From NCBI GenBank assembly GCA_050013915.1, contig JBEKEI010000017.1, positions 1-47,997 on the forward strand: 47,997 nt of DNA, written 5' to 3'. This document shows positions 15,495 to 24,042 of the stretch, piece after piece (within the stretch, counting starts at the first letter, position 1; every line of letters starts with the position of its first letter). Both the position numbers and the translations under genes were made by a program. Below the pieces are notes generated by a model. That model made no database searches. It was not told the origin of the DNA and saw nothing but the letters and a program-made list of their open reading frames with translations. This DNA comes from Roseiarcus sp050013915. Lineage in GTDB: Bacteria > Pseudomonadota > Alphaproteobacteria > Rhizobiales > Beijerinckiaceae.

Positions 15495-16505
15495 ATGAAC
15501 CGCCTGCCGTCCCTCCTCCTCGCCGCCGCCTCGCTCCTGATCGGCGCCGCGGCCTCCGCCGGCACGCTCGATCAGGTCAAGGCGCGCGGGTCGCTGATCT
15601 GCGGCTCCAACGTCGGGCTCGCCGGCTTCGCGCTGCCTGACGATCAGGGCGTGTGGAAGGGGCTCGACGTCGACGAATGCCGCGCGATCGCAGCGGCGAT
15701 CTTCGGCGATCCGGCCAAGGTGAAGTTCCTGCCGATCAACGCCAAGGACCGGCCGACCATCCTCGCCTCGGGCGAGATCGACGTGCTGATCCGCAACACC
15801 ACCTGGACCCTGTCGCGCGAAGCCGCGGGCATGTTCTTCACCGGCGTCGATTATTACGACGGCCAGGGCTTCATGGTGCGCAAGAAGCTCGGCGTCGATT
15901 CCGCGCTGAAGCTCGACGGCGCCTCGGTGTGCATCCAGCAGGGCACGACGACCGAGCTCAACGCCGCCGATTATTTCCGCGCCCACGGCATGAAATTCGA
16001 GCCGGTCGTGTTCGCGACCGACGACGAGACGGTCAAGGCCTATGATTCGGGCCGCTGCGACGCCTACACCACCGACGCCTCCGGCCTCTACGCCGAGCGG
16101 CTGAAGCTCGCCGCGCCGGACGATCACGTCGTCCTGCCGGAGATCATCTCCAAGGAGCCGCTCGGACCCTCGGTGCGCAAGGACGACGTGCAATGGTTTC
16201 AGCTCGTGCAATGGATCCATTTCGCGCTGGTCACGGCCGAAGAGGACGGCGTCACCAAGTCCAATCTCGAGGACAAGCTGAAATCCGACAATCCGGAAAT
16301 CCGCCGGCTGCTCGGCGTCGAAGGCAAGTTCGGCGAGGGGCTCGGCCTTTCCAACGACTGGGCCTATCGCATCGTCAAGGCGGTCGGCAATTACGGCGAG
16401 ATTTTCGAGCGCAATGTCGGCGAAGCCTCGCCCATCAAGATCAAGCGCGGGCTCAACGCGCTGTGGAGCCAGGGCGGCCTGCAATATGCGCCGCCGATAA
16501 GGTAA
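15495..16505 (+). CDS. Orphan amino-acid ABC transporter substrate-binding protein (AapJ/BztA-like)
   Basis: A 336-aa periplasmic binding protein of SBP family 3 with a Sec signal (MNRLPSLLLAAASLLIGAAASA). The mature protein begins with TLDQVKARGSLICGSN and continues GFALPDDQGVWKGLDVDECRAIAAAIFGD, then RNTTWTLSREA and VCIQQGTTTELN. These match the general L-amino-acid binding proteins AapJ/BztA of alphaproteobacteria, which are about 340 aa. No permease or ATPase follows, so it must use a transporter encoded elsewhere or act as a receptor. The ATG at 15495 is preceded by GGAGCGCCACG. It diverges from metC; a sulfur amino acid ligand such as cystathionine or cystine is an untested possibility. 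Confidence 0.9.
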   Translation: MNRLPSLLLAAASLLIGAAASAGTLDQVKARGSLICGSNVGLAGFALPDDQGVWKGLDVDECRAIAAAIFGDPAKVKFLPINAKDRPTILASGEIDVLIRNTTWTLSREAAGMFFTGVDYYDGQGFMVRKKLGVDSALKLDGASVCIQQGTTTELNAADYFRAHGMKFEPVVFATDDETVKAYDSGRCDAYTTDASGLYAERLKLAAPDDHVVLPEIISKEPLGPSVRKDDVQWFQLVQWIHFALVTAEEDGVTKSNLEDKLKSDNPEIRRLLGVEGKFGEGLGLSNDWAYRIVKAVGNYGEIFERNVGEASPIKIKRGLNALWSQGGLQYAPPIR

Positions 16506-16512
16506 AGGCCGG

Positions 16513-16550
16513 CGACGGAACCCGACCGCCCGCGCGGGCGGGGTTCGTCG
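16513..16550. terminator. Long hairpin between convergent binding-protein and trpE genes
   Basis: CGAC/GTCG and GAACCC/GGGTTC pair around an inner CGCCCG/CGGGCG stem, giving a near-continuous stem of about 16 bp with a small bulge in the 60-nt gap between convergent stop codons. No long T-run follows in either direction, but the position and length suggest it ends or stabilises both transcripts. Confidence 0.5.
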
Positions 16551-16565
16551 GTTCGGTCCGGCGCG

Positions 16566-18086
16566 CTACTGCCCGCGCTTGGCGCGGGTGGCGAAGCGCA
16601 CCGCCTCCTCCGCCGCGCGGAACAGCGCCCTGGCCTTGTTGACGCATTCGCGCCCCTCGTATTCCGGCTCGGAATCGTAGACGATTCCCGCGCCCGCCTG
16701 CACGTGCATGCGCCCGTCCTTGACGATCGAGGCGCGCAGCACGATGCAGGTGTCCATGTCGCCGCCGGCGCCGAAATAGCCGATGCAGCCGGCGTAGATG
16801 CCGCGCTTGTCCTTTTCCAGTTCGTCGATGATCTCCATCGCGCGCACCTTGGGCGCCCCCGAAACGGTGCCGGCGGGAAAGCCGGCGGCGAGTGCGGCGA
16901 GCATGTCGCGGCCCGGCAGCAAGTCGCCCTCGACGTTGGAGACGATATGCATGACGTGGCTGTAGCGCTCGACGAAGAAACTGTCGGTCACCGTCACCGA
17001 GCCGATTCTGGCGACCCGGCCGACATCGTTGCGGCCGAGGTCGAGCAGCATGAGATGTTCGGCGCGCTCCTTCGGATCGGCGAGCAGTTCGGCGGCCAGG
17101 CGCCGGTCCTCCTCCGGCGTCTTTCCGCGCCAGCGCGTGCCGGCGATCGGGCGGATCGTCACCTTGCCGGCGCTGACCCGGACCAGGATTTCCGGGCTGG
17201 AGACGACGATCTGGAAGCCGCCGAAGTCGAGGAAGCACAGATAGGGCGAAGGATTGACCCGCCGCAGCGCGCGGTAGAGCGAGAAAGCGGGCAGGTCGAA
17301 CCGGCTGGTGAAGCGCTGCGACAGCACGACCTGAAAAATGTCGCCGGCGGCGATATAGTCCTTGGCCCTGACCACCATTTCGTCAAACTCGGCGGCGCTC
17401 GTGTTCGACTCCGGCTCGGCCGCGCTGAGGGTCGGATCGACCGGCGGCGGGACATGGGCGAGCGGTCCTTCGAGCGTGGCGACGATCGCGTCGAGCCGGG
17501 TCTGCGCGGCCTCCAGGGCCGCGCGCGCCGACACGCCGCTCTGCGGGCGCACCGGCGCGACCACCGAGATTTCGTCGCGCACGCCGTCGAACACGACCAT
17601 GATCGTCGGGCGGATCATCACCGCCTCGGGTACGCCGATCGGATCGGGCTTGGCCGCGGCGAGGCGCTCCATGTGGCGCACCATGTCGTAGCCGAGATAG
17701 CCGAACACGCCGGCCGCCATCGGCGGCAGGCCGGCGGGCAGGTCGAAGCGCGATTCGGCGAGCAGCGCGCGCAGCGCGTCGAGCGGGCCGCCGGGGCAGG
17801 GCGCGAACGCCTCGGGCTCGAGCAGGGCGCGGCGATTGATTTCGGATCGCGCGCCGCTCGCGCGCCAGACGATGTCCGGGTCGAGGCCGATCATCGAATA
17901 GCGTCCGCGCTGCGCGCCGCCCTCGATCGATTCCAGCAGGAACATGTTGCCCGACCGGGCGGCGGCGAGCTTCAGATAGGCGGAAACCGGCGTCTCCAGA
18001 TCCGCCACCAGCGTGACGACGCGCACGCCGGCCCGGCCGGCTTCGTAGGCGGCCGCAAGGGCGTCGGCTTCCTCGGCGGCGATCAT
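16566..18086 (-). CDS. trpE: Anthranilate synthase component I
   Basis: A 506-aa large subunit of anthranilate synthase, which makes anthranilate from chorismate with ammonia supplied by the TrpG subunit (first step of tryptophan synthesis). The N-terminal domain has the tryptophan feedback site LLES (in MFLLESIEGG). The chorismate-binding half has PIAGTRWRGKT, LLDLGRNDVGRVA, ERYSHVMHIVSNVEG, GTVSGAPKVRAMEII and AGAGIVYDSEPEYE, all intact. ATG 18086 lies 7 nt after the stop of the upstream ppiD gene, so the two are probably co-transcribed and translation may be coupled. A longer in-frame extension has no conserved sequence. No trpG is adjacent in the window: downstream lies the convergent binding-protein gene. 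Confidence 0.95.
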   Translation of the reverse strand: MIAAEEADALAAAYEAGRAGVRVVTLVADLETPVSAYLKLAAARSGNMFLLESIEGGAQRGRYSMIGLDPDIVWRASGARSEINRRALLEPEAFAPCPGGPLDALRALLAESRFDLPAGLPPMAAGVFGYLGYDMVRHMERLAAAKPDPIGVPEAVMIRPTIMVVFDGVRDEISVVAPVRPQSGVSARAALEAAQTRLDAIVATLEGPLAHVPPPVDPTLSAAEPESNTSAAEFDEMVVRAKDYIAAGDIFQVVLSQRFTSRFDLPAFSLYRALRRVNPSPYLCFLDFGGFQIVVSSPEILVRVSAGKVTIRPIAGTRWRGKTPEEDRRLAAELLADPKERAEHLMLLDLGRNDVGRVARIGSVTVTDSFFVERYSHVMHIVSNVEGDLLPGRDMLAALAAGFPAGTVSGAPKVRAMEIIDELEKDKRGIYAGCIGYFGAGGDMDTCIVLRASIVKDGRMHVQAGAGIVYDSEPEYEGRECVNKARALFRAAEEAVRFATRAKRGQ

Positions 18087-18093
18087 CGGGCGC

Positions 18094-19989
18094 TCAGCTG
18101 CCTTCCGCGGTCCGCAGGGCGTTGTCGTTGATGACGACGCCGAGCTGACGCTGGAGTTCGGCGACATATTCGCCGATGACATCGTCGGTGACCCCGCCGG
18201 CGGTCTTCTCCTGCAGGCTCTTGACCCTGGGATCGGTCGGATCGATCGGCGGCGTCGAGTCGCCCGTGACCTTGAACACGACCCGGCCGGCCGGCGTCGT
18301 CGCCGATCCCGCGCCCGTCGGCGGGGCGTTGAACACCGCCGCGACGACCGAGCGGTCGAGCCCGCCGGCGGCGCCGCGACGGTGGATTTCGGCGGCGCTC
18401 TTGATCTCGAGCTTTTCGGCCTCGGCGAGGCTCGCCAGACTCGCGCCGCCGTCGAGCGCGCGCACCATTTCGGCCGCCCTGGCCGAGAGGGCCTTGGCGA
18501 CCTGTTCGTCGCGCCAGTCCTTCTCGACGCGGTCCTTCGTCTCGGCGAGGCTCCGGTCGCGCGCCGGGTCGATCTTGGTCACGTCGAACCAGATGAAGCC
18601 CCGGTCGGGCGTGGCGACCGGCTGGTCGTCGACCCCGACGTCGCTGGCGAAAATCGCGCGCAACAGTTCCGTCTTGTCGTCGAGGCCTTCGACGGGCGCG
18701 CCGGCGGCGTCGATTCCCGCCGCGTCGATGGCCGGGATCGCGCGCGCATCGAGCCCGACCGTCTTGGCCGCCTCGCCGAGCGACTTGCCGGAAACCCGCG
18801 CGTCCTCGATCCGGTCGTGCGCCTTGGCGACATCCTCCGCCGCGCGATCGACGGCGATCTCCTGCTTCAACGCCCCGGCGACCTCGTCGAACGGCTTGAC
18901 GCTTGCGGGCGTGACCACGGCGGCGCGCACGATCGCCGGCCCGAACTGGCCTTTGACGACGTCGCTGACGGCGCCGCCCGCCAGCGCGAATGCCGCGTCC
19001 GCGACCGCCTTGTCGAACAGGCCGGCCCGTGTGACCTCGCCGAGATCGGTGAATTTGGCGGCGCCGTCGCTCGCATTGGCGATTTCCTCGAGGCTCGCGC
19101 CCGCCTTGATCTTGGCGAGCGCGGCGTCGGCGTCCGCCTCGTTGTTGAAGATGACCTGTTGCAGCCGGCGCTTCTCGGGCGTCGCGAAGCGCTGCGCCTT
19201 GACCTTGTCGTAGAGCGCGCGCGCGTCGTCGTCGCTCACCTCGGCGGGCCTGGCGAGCGCGCCGGGCGTCACCGTCACGAGGGTGACGGCGCGGTATTCG
19301 GGCGCACGATAGCTCTCCTTGCGATCGTTGAAGAAGGTCTGGAGCGCCTCGGCCGTCGGCGCCGATATCTCGCCGGCCGCCGCCAGCGGCAGGGTGAAAT
19401 AGTCGATCGCGCGCGCCTGCAGATCGAAGCGCGCGATCGCGTCGACCAGCGCCTGGGGCGCGGTCAGCCCGTCGACGAGCGCGACGCCGATCAACTCGCG
19501 CAGGTCGGCGTTGCGCTGCTCGGCGACGAAGCCGCGCTCGCTGAGGCCCGCGTCGCGCAGCGCCTGCTCGAAGCGGTCGCGGCTGAATGCGCCGGCGGCG
19601 TCCTTGAGGTTCGGATCGTTGCGGACCGCCTGGGCGATCGTCTCGTCGGAAATGGCCAGGCCGAGCGCGCGCGCCTGGACGTCGAGCGCCCTGTCGGCGA
19701 TCAGGCGCTTGAGCGTCTGGACGTCGAGGCCGAGCGCGTGGGCCTGCGCATTGGTCAGGCCGGTCTTGGTCTGACGCTGATAGCGCTGCACGATCGACTG
19801 ATAGGCGGTGCGGAACTCGTCGGGCGCGATCGGCGCGCCGCCGACGCTGGCGATCTTGCTCGAGCCGAAGCCGCGAAAGACGTCACCGATGCCCCAGAAG
19901 GCGAACGCGCAGATGATCAGGCCGAGCACGACGGTCATGATCGCCCTCCCGACCGGGCCCTGAGTGGCCGAGCGCATCCGTTCGAGCAT
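18094..19989 (-). CDS. ppiD: Membrane-anchored periplasmic peptidyl-prolyl isomerase/chaperone, PpiD/SurA-N type
   Basis: A 631-aa periplasmic folding factor of the PpiD family. A single N-terminal membrane anchor (VVLGLIICAFAFWGIGDVF, about residues 18-36) is followed by the SurA-type helical domain (IVQRYQRQTKTGLTNAQAHA; LKRLIADRALDVQARALGL) and a parvulin-like domain at about residues 245-365, which looks divergent and may be catalytically weak. The rest is a second helical chaperone region. The length is typical for PpiD (about 620-630 aa). The family assists outer-membrane and secreted proteins at the Sec exit. It heads a unit with trpE and is divergent from tpiA; this ppiD-trpE neighbourhood is common in Hyphomicrobiales. 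Confidence 0.9.
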   Translation of the reverse strand: MLERMRSATQGPVGRAIMTVVLGLIICAFAFWGIGDVFRGFGSSKIASVGGAPIAPDEFRTAYQSIVQRYQRQTKTGLTNAQAHALGLDVQTLKRLIADRALDVQARALGLAISDETIAQAVRNDPNLKDAAGAFSRDRFEQALRDAGLSERGFVAEQRNADLRELIGVALVDGLTAPQALVDAIARFDLQARAIDYFTLPLAAAGEISAPTAEALQTFFNDRKESYRAPEYRAVTLVTVTPGALARPAEVSDDDARALYDKVKAQRFATPEKRRLQQVIFNNEADADAALAKIKAGASLEEIANASDGAAKFTDLGEVTRAGLFDKAVADAAFALAGGAVSDVVKGQFGPAIVRAAVVTPASVKPFDEVAGALKQEIAVDRAAEDVAKAHDRIEDARVSGKSLGEAAKTVGLDARAIPAIDAAGIDAAGAPVEGLDDKTELLRAIFASDVGVDDQPVATPDRGFIWFDVTKIDPARDRSLAETKDRVEKDWRDEQVAKALSARAAEMVRALDGGASLASLAEAEKLEIKSAAEIHRRGAAGGLDRSVVAAVFNAPPTGAGSATTPAGRVVFKVTGDSTPPIDPTDPRVKSLQEKTAGGVTDDVIGEYVAELQRQLGVVINDNALRTAEGS

Positions 19990-20139
19990 GAGTTGGTCCG
20001 TCCTGTGGTCGCCGAGCCCCCGGAGCCCCGGCGCGAGGCTGCGAGCGCGCCCTATCTAGCCGCGTCGTCCGGCTTTGCATAGGCGGGCGCGCGGTGATAA
20101 TCGGCTTGCGCGCTCCCGCCCGAGGTCATGAGGCTCCCA

Positions 20140-20898
20140 ATGTTTCGCCATCCGCGCCCGCTCGTGGCGGGCAATTGGAAGATGCACGGCTTCCGGGCGT
20201 CGCTCGACGAGGTCGCGGCGGTGCGCCGCGCGGTCGAGGCGGGCGCGGCCGGCCCGGCGGAAGTCCTGGTCTGTCCGCCCGCCACGCTGATCGTCAGCGC
20301 GGCGGCCCTGCTGGCCGGCGGCCCCGTCTCGCTCGGCGCCCAGAACTGCCACCCCGGCGTGACCGGCGCCTATACCGGCGACATTTCCGCGGCGATGCTC
20401 GCGGACGCCGGCGCGACCTATGTCATCGTCGGCCATTCCGAACGGCGGGGCGGTTACGGCGAGAGCGATGCGATGGCGCGGGCCAAGGCCGAGGCCGCCA
20501 ACAAGGCGGGCCTCACCGCGATCGTCTGCGTCGGCGAGACCCACGCCGAGCGGGAGGCGGGCGGGGCGGTCGAATTGGTTTGCGGCCAGTTGCACGGCTC
20601 GCTGCCGCGCGCGGCGACCGGAGCCGACCTGGTGGTCGCCTATGAACCGGTCTGGGCGATCGGCACCGGGCTGACGCCGACGAAGGAGGACGTCGCCGCC
20701 ATGCACGCGACGGTGCGCGACGTCCTCGTCGAACTCTACGGCGCCCATGCCGCCCGCATCCGCATCCTCTACGGCGGATCGGTCAAGCCGTCGAACGCGC
20801 ATGACCTGCTCGGCCTGCCCAATGTCGATGGGGCGCTGGTCGGCGGCGCCAGCCTGAAGGCGACCGATTTCATCGGCATAGCGGCGGCCTACGCTTAG
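20140..20898 (+). CDS. tpiA: Triosephosphate isomerase
   Basis: A 252-aa TIM-barrel enzyme that interconverts dihydroxyacetone phosphate and glyceraldehyde 3-phosphate in glycolysis and the Calvin cycle. All catalytic residues are present: Asn12 and Lys14 in AGNWKMHG, His99 in VIVGHSERR and Glu169 in VAYEPVWAIGTG. The phosphate loop ILYGGSVKPSN is intact. ATG 20140 is preferred over an in-frame ATG at 20128 because GAGG lies 6 nt before it, whereas the upstream ATG has its GAGG only 2 nt away. secG follows on the same strand 188 nt later. The length is the usual one. Confidence 0.96.
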   Translation: MFRHPRPLVAGNWKMHGFRASLDEVAAVRRAVEAGAAGPAEVLVCPPATLIVSAAALLAGGPVSLGAQNCHPGVTGAYTGDISAAMLADAGATYVIVGHSERRGGYGESDAMARAKAEAANKAGLTAIVCVGETHAEREAGGAVELVCGQLHGSLPRAATGADLVVAYEPVWAIGTGLTPTKEDVAAMHATVRDVLVELYGAHAARIRILYGGSVKPSNAHDLLGLPNVDGALVGGASLKATDFIGIAAAYA

Positions 20899-21086
20899 GG
20901 CGAGAGGTCGATCGCGCGTGGCGATCCGGCCGGAGCCGCGCGCCGCTTTCATGGCGCCGTCCGGCGTCATGACAACCGCCGGGGCGCGCCGCCCGGCGTC
21001 AGCTTCGCCGATCATGGACGGGCGCCTTGCGCCATGCTACGAGCCGCCCCAATTACCGATCGTTCTGAATTCCCCGGGAATTGAAG

Positions 21087-21494
21087 ATGCAAACCGTGCT
21101 CATCGTCATCCACCTCCTGGTGGTGGTCGCGCTCGTCGGGGTGGTGCTGCTGCAGCGCTCCGAAGGCGGCGCGCTCGGGATCGGCGGCGGCGGCGGCTTC
21201 ATGACCGGGCGCGGCCAGGCCAATGCGCTGTCGCGCGCGACCGCGATCCTCGCCGCGCTGTTCTTCGCGACCTCGCTGATCATGTCGATCATCGCGGGCT
21301 GGAGCCGGGCGCCGCGCTCGATCATCGATTCTGGCGCGCCGGCCTCGACCGGGGCGCCGGCCGGCAAGAGCGATGCGCCCGCCGGAAACCTGCTCGATCA
21401 GCTCAAGAAAATGCAGGACGAGAAGGGTGGCGCGGGCTCGGCGCCGGCCGCGCCTCCCGCCGCGCCGGCCCCCGCCCCGGAGCCGCCGAAATAG
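21087..21494 (+). CDS. secG: Preprotein translocase subunit SecG
   Basis: A 135-aa SecG, the small membrane subunit that assists SecYE-dependent export. The N-terminus has the first membrane helix (TVLIVIHLLVVVALVGVVLL), the conserved cytosolic loop QRSEGGALGIGGGGGFMTGR with its glycine-rich stretch, and the second helix (ILAALFFATSLIMSIIAGW). The C-terminal 60 residues are a variable Ala/Pro-rich tail, normal for alphaproteobacterial SecG. The ATG at 21087 was chosen over a TTG two codons upstream. It follows tpiA; the tpiA-secG order is common in proteobacteria, but pyrG, often next, is missing here. Confidence 0.93.
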   Translation: MQTVLIVIHLLVVVALVGVVLLQRSEGGALGIGGGGGFMTGRGQANALSRATAILAALFFATSLIMSIIAGWSRAPRSIIDSGAPASTGAPAGKSDAPAGNLLDQLKKMQDEKGGAGSAPAAPPAAPAPAPEPPK

Positions 21495-21555
21495 CCGCGC
21501 GGCGCCGCGGATCCGTCGGCGCGACGGCGGGCGCGATCCTCGAACAGGAGGCGGC

Positions 21556-21789
21556 ATGACGGCCCCCATGGCCATTGCGGTCTATTTCACGACCTGGTGG
21601 ATCGTGCTGTTCGCGATCCTGCCGTTCGGCGTGAAATCCCACCACGAGGCGGGCGCCGGCGATCTGCCGCCGGGCGCCGACGCCGGCGCGCCGGTCGCGC
21701 CGATGCTGGTGCGCAAGGCGCTGTGGACGACGTTGGTTTCGGCGGTGATTTTCGCCGCCCTCGACGCCTATATGTTCTGGGCTGGCTGA
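21556..21789 (+). CDS. DUF1467 family small membrane protein
   Basis: A 77-aa protein with two membrane segments (AIAVYFTTWWIVLFAILPFG and ALWTTLVSAVIFAALDAYMFW) joined by an acidic/Pro-rich loop. The VYFTTWWIVLFAILPFGVKS start is the signature of the alphaproteobacterial DUF1467 family, of unknown function. GGAGG lies 4-5 nt before the ATG at 21556, a strong start signal. It is 61 nt after secG and 61 nt before the COQ10/RatA-like gene on the same strand. Confidence 0.9.
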   Translation: MTAPMAIAVYFTTWWIVLFAILPFGVKSHHEAGAGDLPPGADAGAPVAPMLVRKALWTTLVSAVIFAALDAYMFWAG

Positions 21790-21850
21790 CCCGGGATTCG
21801 CCCCCGTCGGGGCGCGCCGCCTCCGGCGGGCGGGAGAATTCAGGTCCTCG

Positions 21851-22315
21851 ATGCCCTCCTTCAAGACAATGCGTCGCGTGCGTCACCCGGCCGGGGACAT
21901 GTTCGATCTCGTCGCCGACGTCGAGCGCTATCCCGAATTCGTGCCGCTGTGCCAGTCGCTGCGCGTGCGCCGGCGGACCGAGGGCGAGGGCGGCGTCGTC
22001 GTAGTGCTGTGCGACATGGCGGTCGGCTACCGCGCGATCCACGAGAAATTCACCAGCCGCGTCACCCTCGACCGCGGGCGGCTGAAGGTGCTGGTCGAAT
22101 ATGTCGAGGGCCCGTTCAGCTATCTCGACAACACCTGGGATTTCGTCGACGAGCCCGGTGGCCGGGACTCCCGGATCGAGTTCTTCATCGCCTATGAATT
22201 CCGCAGCCGGGTGCTCGCGGCGCTGATGGGCTCGATGTTCGACGTCGCGTTCCGCAAGTTCGCGCGCGCCTTCGAGGCGCGCGCCGACGTCGTCTACGGG
22301 CGCCCGCCGGACTGA
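21851..22315 (+). CDS. COQ10/RatA-type START-domain protein (coenzyme Q-binding)
   Basis: A 154-aa single START-like domain of the polyketide cyclase/COQ10-RatA family. Diagnostic segments are the start PSFKTMRRVRHPAGDMFDLVAD, VERYPEFVPLCQSLRV, and the C-terminal ALMGSMFDVAFRKFARAFEARA amphipathic helix. Mitochondrial and alphaproteobacterial members bind ubiquinone and support its use in respiration, while E. coli RatA has been proposed to inhibit ribosome association. The bacterial annotation as a toxin should not be taken literally here. ATG 21851 is preceded by a purine-poor leader, so expression may be modest. Its 3' end overlaps the convergent cinA-type gene by 22 bp. Confidence 0.9.
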   Translation: MPSFKTMRRVRHPAGDMFDLVADVERYPEFVPLCQSLRVRRRTEGEGGVVVVLCDMAVGYRAIHEKFTSRVTLDRGRLKVLVEYVEGPFSYLDNTWDFVDEPGGRDSRIEFFIAYEFRSRVLAALMGSMFDVAFRKFARAFEARADVVYGRPPD

Positions 22316-22815
22316 CCGGCGCGCCGTCCGGGCGCGCGATCCAGCATGTCCAGCGCCGTGCGCACCGAGGCGAGCCGGATCTCGCCCCGGCCCAACGGGC
22401 CGTAGCGTTTCTCCATGGCGACGACCTCGCCGTTCTTGCCGGCGCAGGCGAAATGGACGAGCCCGACCGGCTTTTCCGGCGTGCCGCCGTCGGGGCCGGC
22501 GATTCCGGTGATCGAAACCGCGAAATCCGCCGCCGAATGTCGCAGCGCGCCCTCAGCCATCGCGCGGGCGGTCTCCTCGCTGACGGCGCCGAAGGCGGCG
22601 AGCGTCGCCCGCGGCACGTCGAGCAGCTCCGCCTTGGCGTCGTTCGAATAGACCACGAAGCCACGGTCGACCACGGCCGACGAACCGGGAATTTCGGTCA
22701 GCAGGCCCGCCACGAGGCCGCCGGTGCAGGATTCGGCGGTGGCGATCCGGAGCCCGCGCAGCCGGTAGCGCGCGATCAGGGCGGCGGCGCGATCGACGAG
22801 ATCATCCGGGAACAT
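22294..22815 (-). CDS. pncC: CinA-C family nicotinamide-nucleotide amidase
   Basis: A 173-aa protein of the CinA C-terminal (PncC) family, which deamidates nicotinamide mononucleotide to nicotinic acid mononucleotide in pyridine-nucleotide recycling. The motifs are TAESCTGGLVAGLLTEIPGSS (about residues 26-46; ESCTGG is diagnostic), VVYSNDAKAELLDV, SITGIAGPDGGTPEKPVG and LVHFAC. It has only the amidase domain, not the N-terminal MocF-like domain of full CinA, which is common in alphaproteobacteria. ATG 22815 lies 24 nt downstream of the ispDF stop on the same strand. Its 3' end overlaps the convergent COQ10-like gene by 22 bp. Confidence 0.93.
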   Translation of the reverse strand: MFPDDLVDRAAALIARYRLRGLRIATAESCTGGLVAGLLTEIPGSSAVVDRGFVVYSNDAKAELLDVPRATLAAFGAVSEETARAMAEGALRHSAADFAVSITGIAGPDGGTPEKPVGLVHFACAGKNGEVVAMEKRYGPLGRGEIRLASVRTALDMLDRAPGRRAGQSGGRP

Positions 22816-22839
22816 GGCGCGATCTCCCCATCCCGAGCC

Positions 22840-24042
22840 TCATGGCGCGCCCCAGGGCAGGCGCACCGTCGCGCTCGCCAGGCACGCGATTCCCTCGCCG
22901 CGGCCGGTGAAGCCGAGCCGCTCCGAAGTCGTCGCCTTGACGCCGACGCGGCCGATCGCGATCCCGGCGATCGCGGCGATGCGCGCGCGCATCGCCTCGC
23001 GATGCGGGCCGACCTTGGGCGCCTCGCAGATCAGCGTCGCGTCGAGATTGGCGACTATGCCGCCACGCGCGCGCACCCGGCGCACTGCATCCTCCAGGAA
23101 CAGGCGGGATTCGGCGCCGCGCCATTGCGGGTCGGACGGCGGGAAATGGGCGCCGATGTCGCCCTCGCCGATCGCGCCGAGCAGCGCGTCGGTGAGCGCG
23201 TGGAGCGCGACGTCGGCGTCGGAATGGCCTGACAGGGCGAGGCTGTGCGGGATGCGCACGCCGCCGAGCCAGACGTGATCGCCGGCGACGAAGGCGTGGA
23301 CGTCGAAGCCCTGGCCGACCCTGACGTCGCCCGCCTCGTTGAACAGCCGCGCTTCGGCTTCGGCGAGGTCGCGCATGGTGGTGACCTTCATGTTGGCGGC
23401 CTCGCCCTCGAAAATGTGGACCGCCGCGCCCGCCCATTCGGCGACCGCGGCGTCGTCGGTGAGACCCTCGACGTTTTCGCGGGCGGCGCGCCGATGCGCG
23501 TCGAGGATGAGATCGAAGCGGAAGCTCTGCGGCGTCTGCACGGCGCGCAAAGCCGCACGCGACGGCGTCGCGACGACCCGCCCCTCGGCGTCGATCTGCT
23601 TGACCGTGTCGCTGAGCGGAACCCCTGGCGCGGCGGCGCCGTGGCGCGCGGCCGCCGCGATCGCGCGCGCGACCAGCGCGGACGGGGGAAAGGCGCGCGC
23701 GCCGTCGTGGATCAGCACGAGATCGGGCGCGGCGGCGGCCTGCGCCTCGAGCCCGGCGCGCACGCTTGCCTGCCGCGTGGCGCCGCCGGCGGCCGGGGCC
23801 CAGAGCGCGCGGGCGCAGGCGGGCGCCAGCGCGGCGGCCATCGCCTCGTAGCGCGCGCGGTCGTCGGGATGGATGACGACGGTGATTTCGGAAAATTCAT
23901 GCGCCGCCGCGAGCGCCTCCAGCGTATGGCACAACAGCGGCCGGCCCGCGCACAGCCGGTATTGCTTGGGCTCGTCGCCGCCGAGCCGCGTTCCGCGCCC
24001 CGCGGCGACCACGATCAGCGAGGTTTGGGGCGGCTGCGGCAA
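22840..24042 (-). CDS. ispDF: Bifunctional IspD/IspF isoprenoid enzyme
   Basis: A 400-aa fusion catalysing two steps of the MEP isoprenoid pathway. Residues about 8-230 are IspD (2-C-methyl-D-erythritol 4-phosphate cytidylyltransferase: VAAGRGTRLGGDEPKQY, TVVIHPDD, LIHDGARAF, TPQSF). Residues about 240-398 are IspF (2,4-cyclodiphosphate synthase: VGQGFDVHAF with the metal-binding Asp and His, SGHSDADVALHALTDALLGA, FPPSDPQW, KATTSERLGF). IspDF fusions are typical of alphaproteobacteria and epsilonproteobacteria. The ATG at 24042 precedes the conserved nucleotide-binding loop closely. In many Hyphomicrobiales dusB-ntrB follows on the 5' side; here the neighbouring 466 bp hold no intact gene. 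Confidence 0.96.
   Translation of the reverse strand: MPQPPQTSLIVVAAGRGTRLGGDEPKQYRLCAGRPLLCHTLEALAAAHEFSEITVVIHPDDRARYEAMAAALAPACARALWAPAAGGATRQASVRAGLEAQAAAAPDLVLIHDGARAFPPSALVARAIAAAARHGAAAPGVPLSDTVKQIDAEGRVVATPSRAALRAVQTPQSFRFDLILDAHRRAARENVEGLTDDAAVAEWAGAAVHIFEGEAANMKVTTMRDLAEAEARLFNEAGDVRVGQGFDVHAFVAGDHVWLGGVRIPHSLALSGHSDADVALHALTDALLGAIGEGDIGAHFPPSDPQWRGAESRLFLEDAVRRVRARGGIVANLDATLICEAPKVGPHREAMRARIAAIAGIAIGRVGVKATTSERLGFTGRGEGIACLASATVRLPWGAP

Noticed and set aside
21851..22315. A RatA toxin of a toxin-antitoxin pair
   Set aside because: No antitoxin (RatB-like) gene is adjacent, and the START domain and context fit the COQ10-type ubiquinone-binding role seen in alphaproteobacteria.
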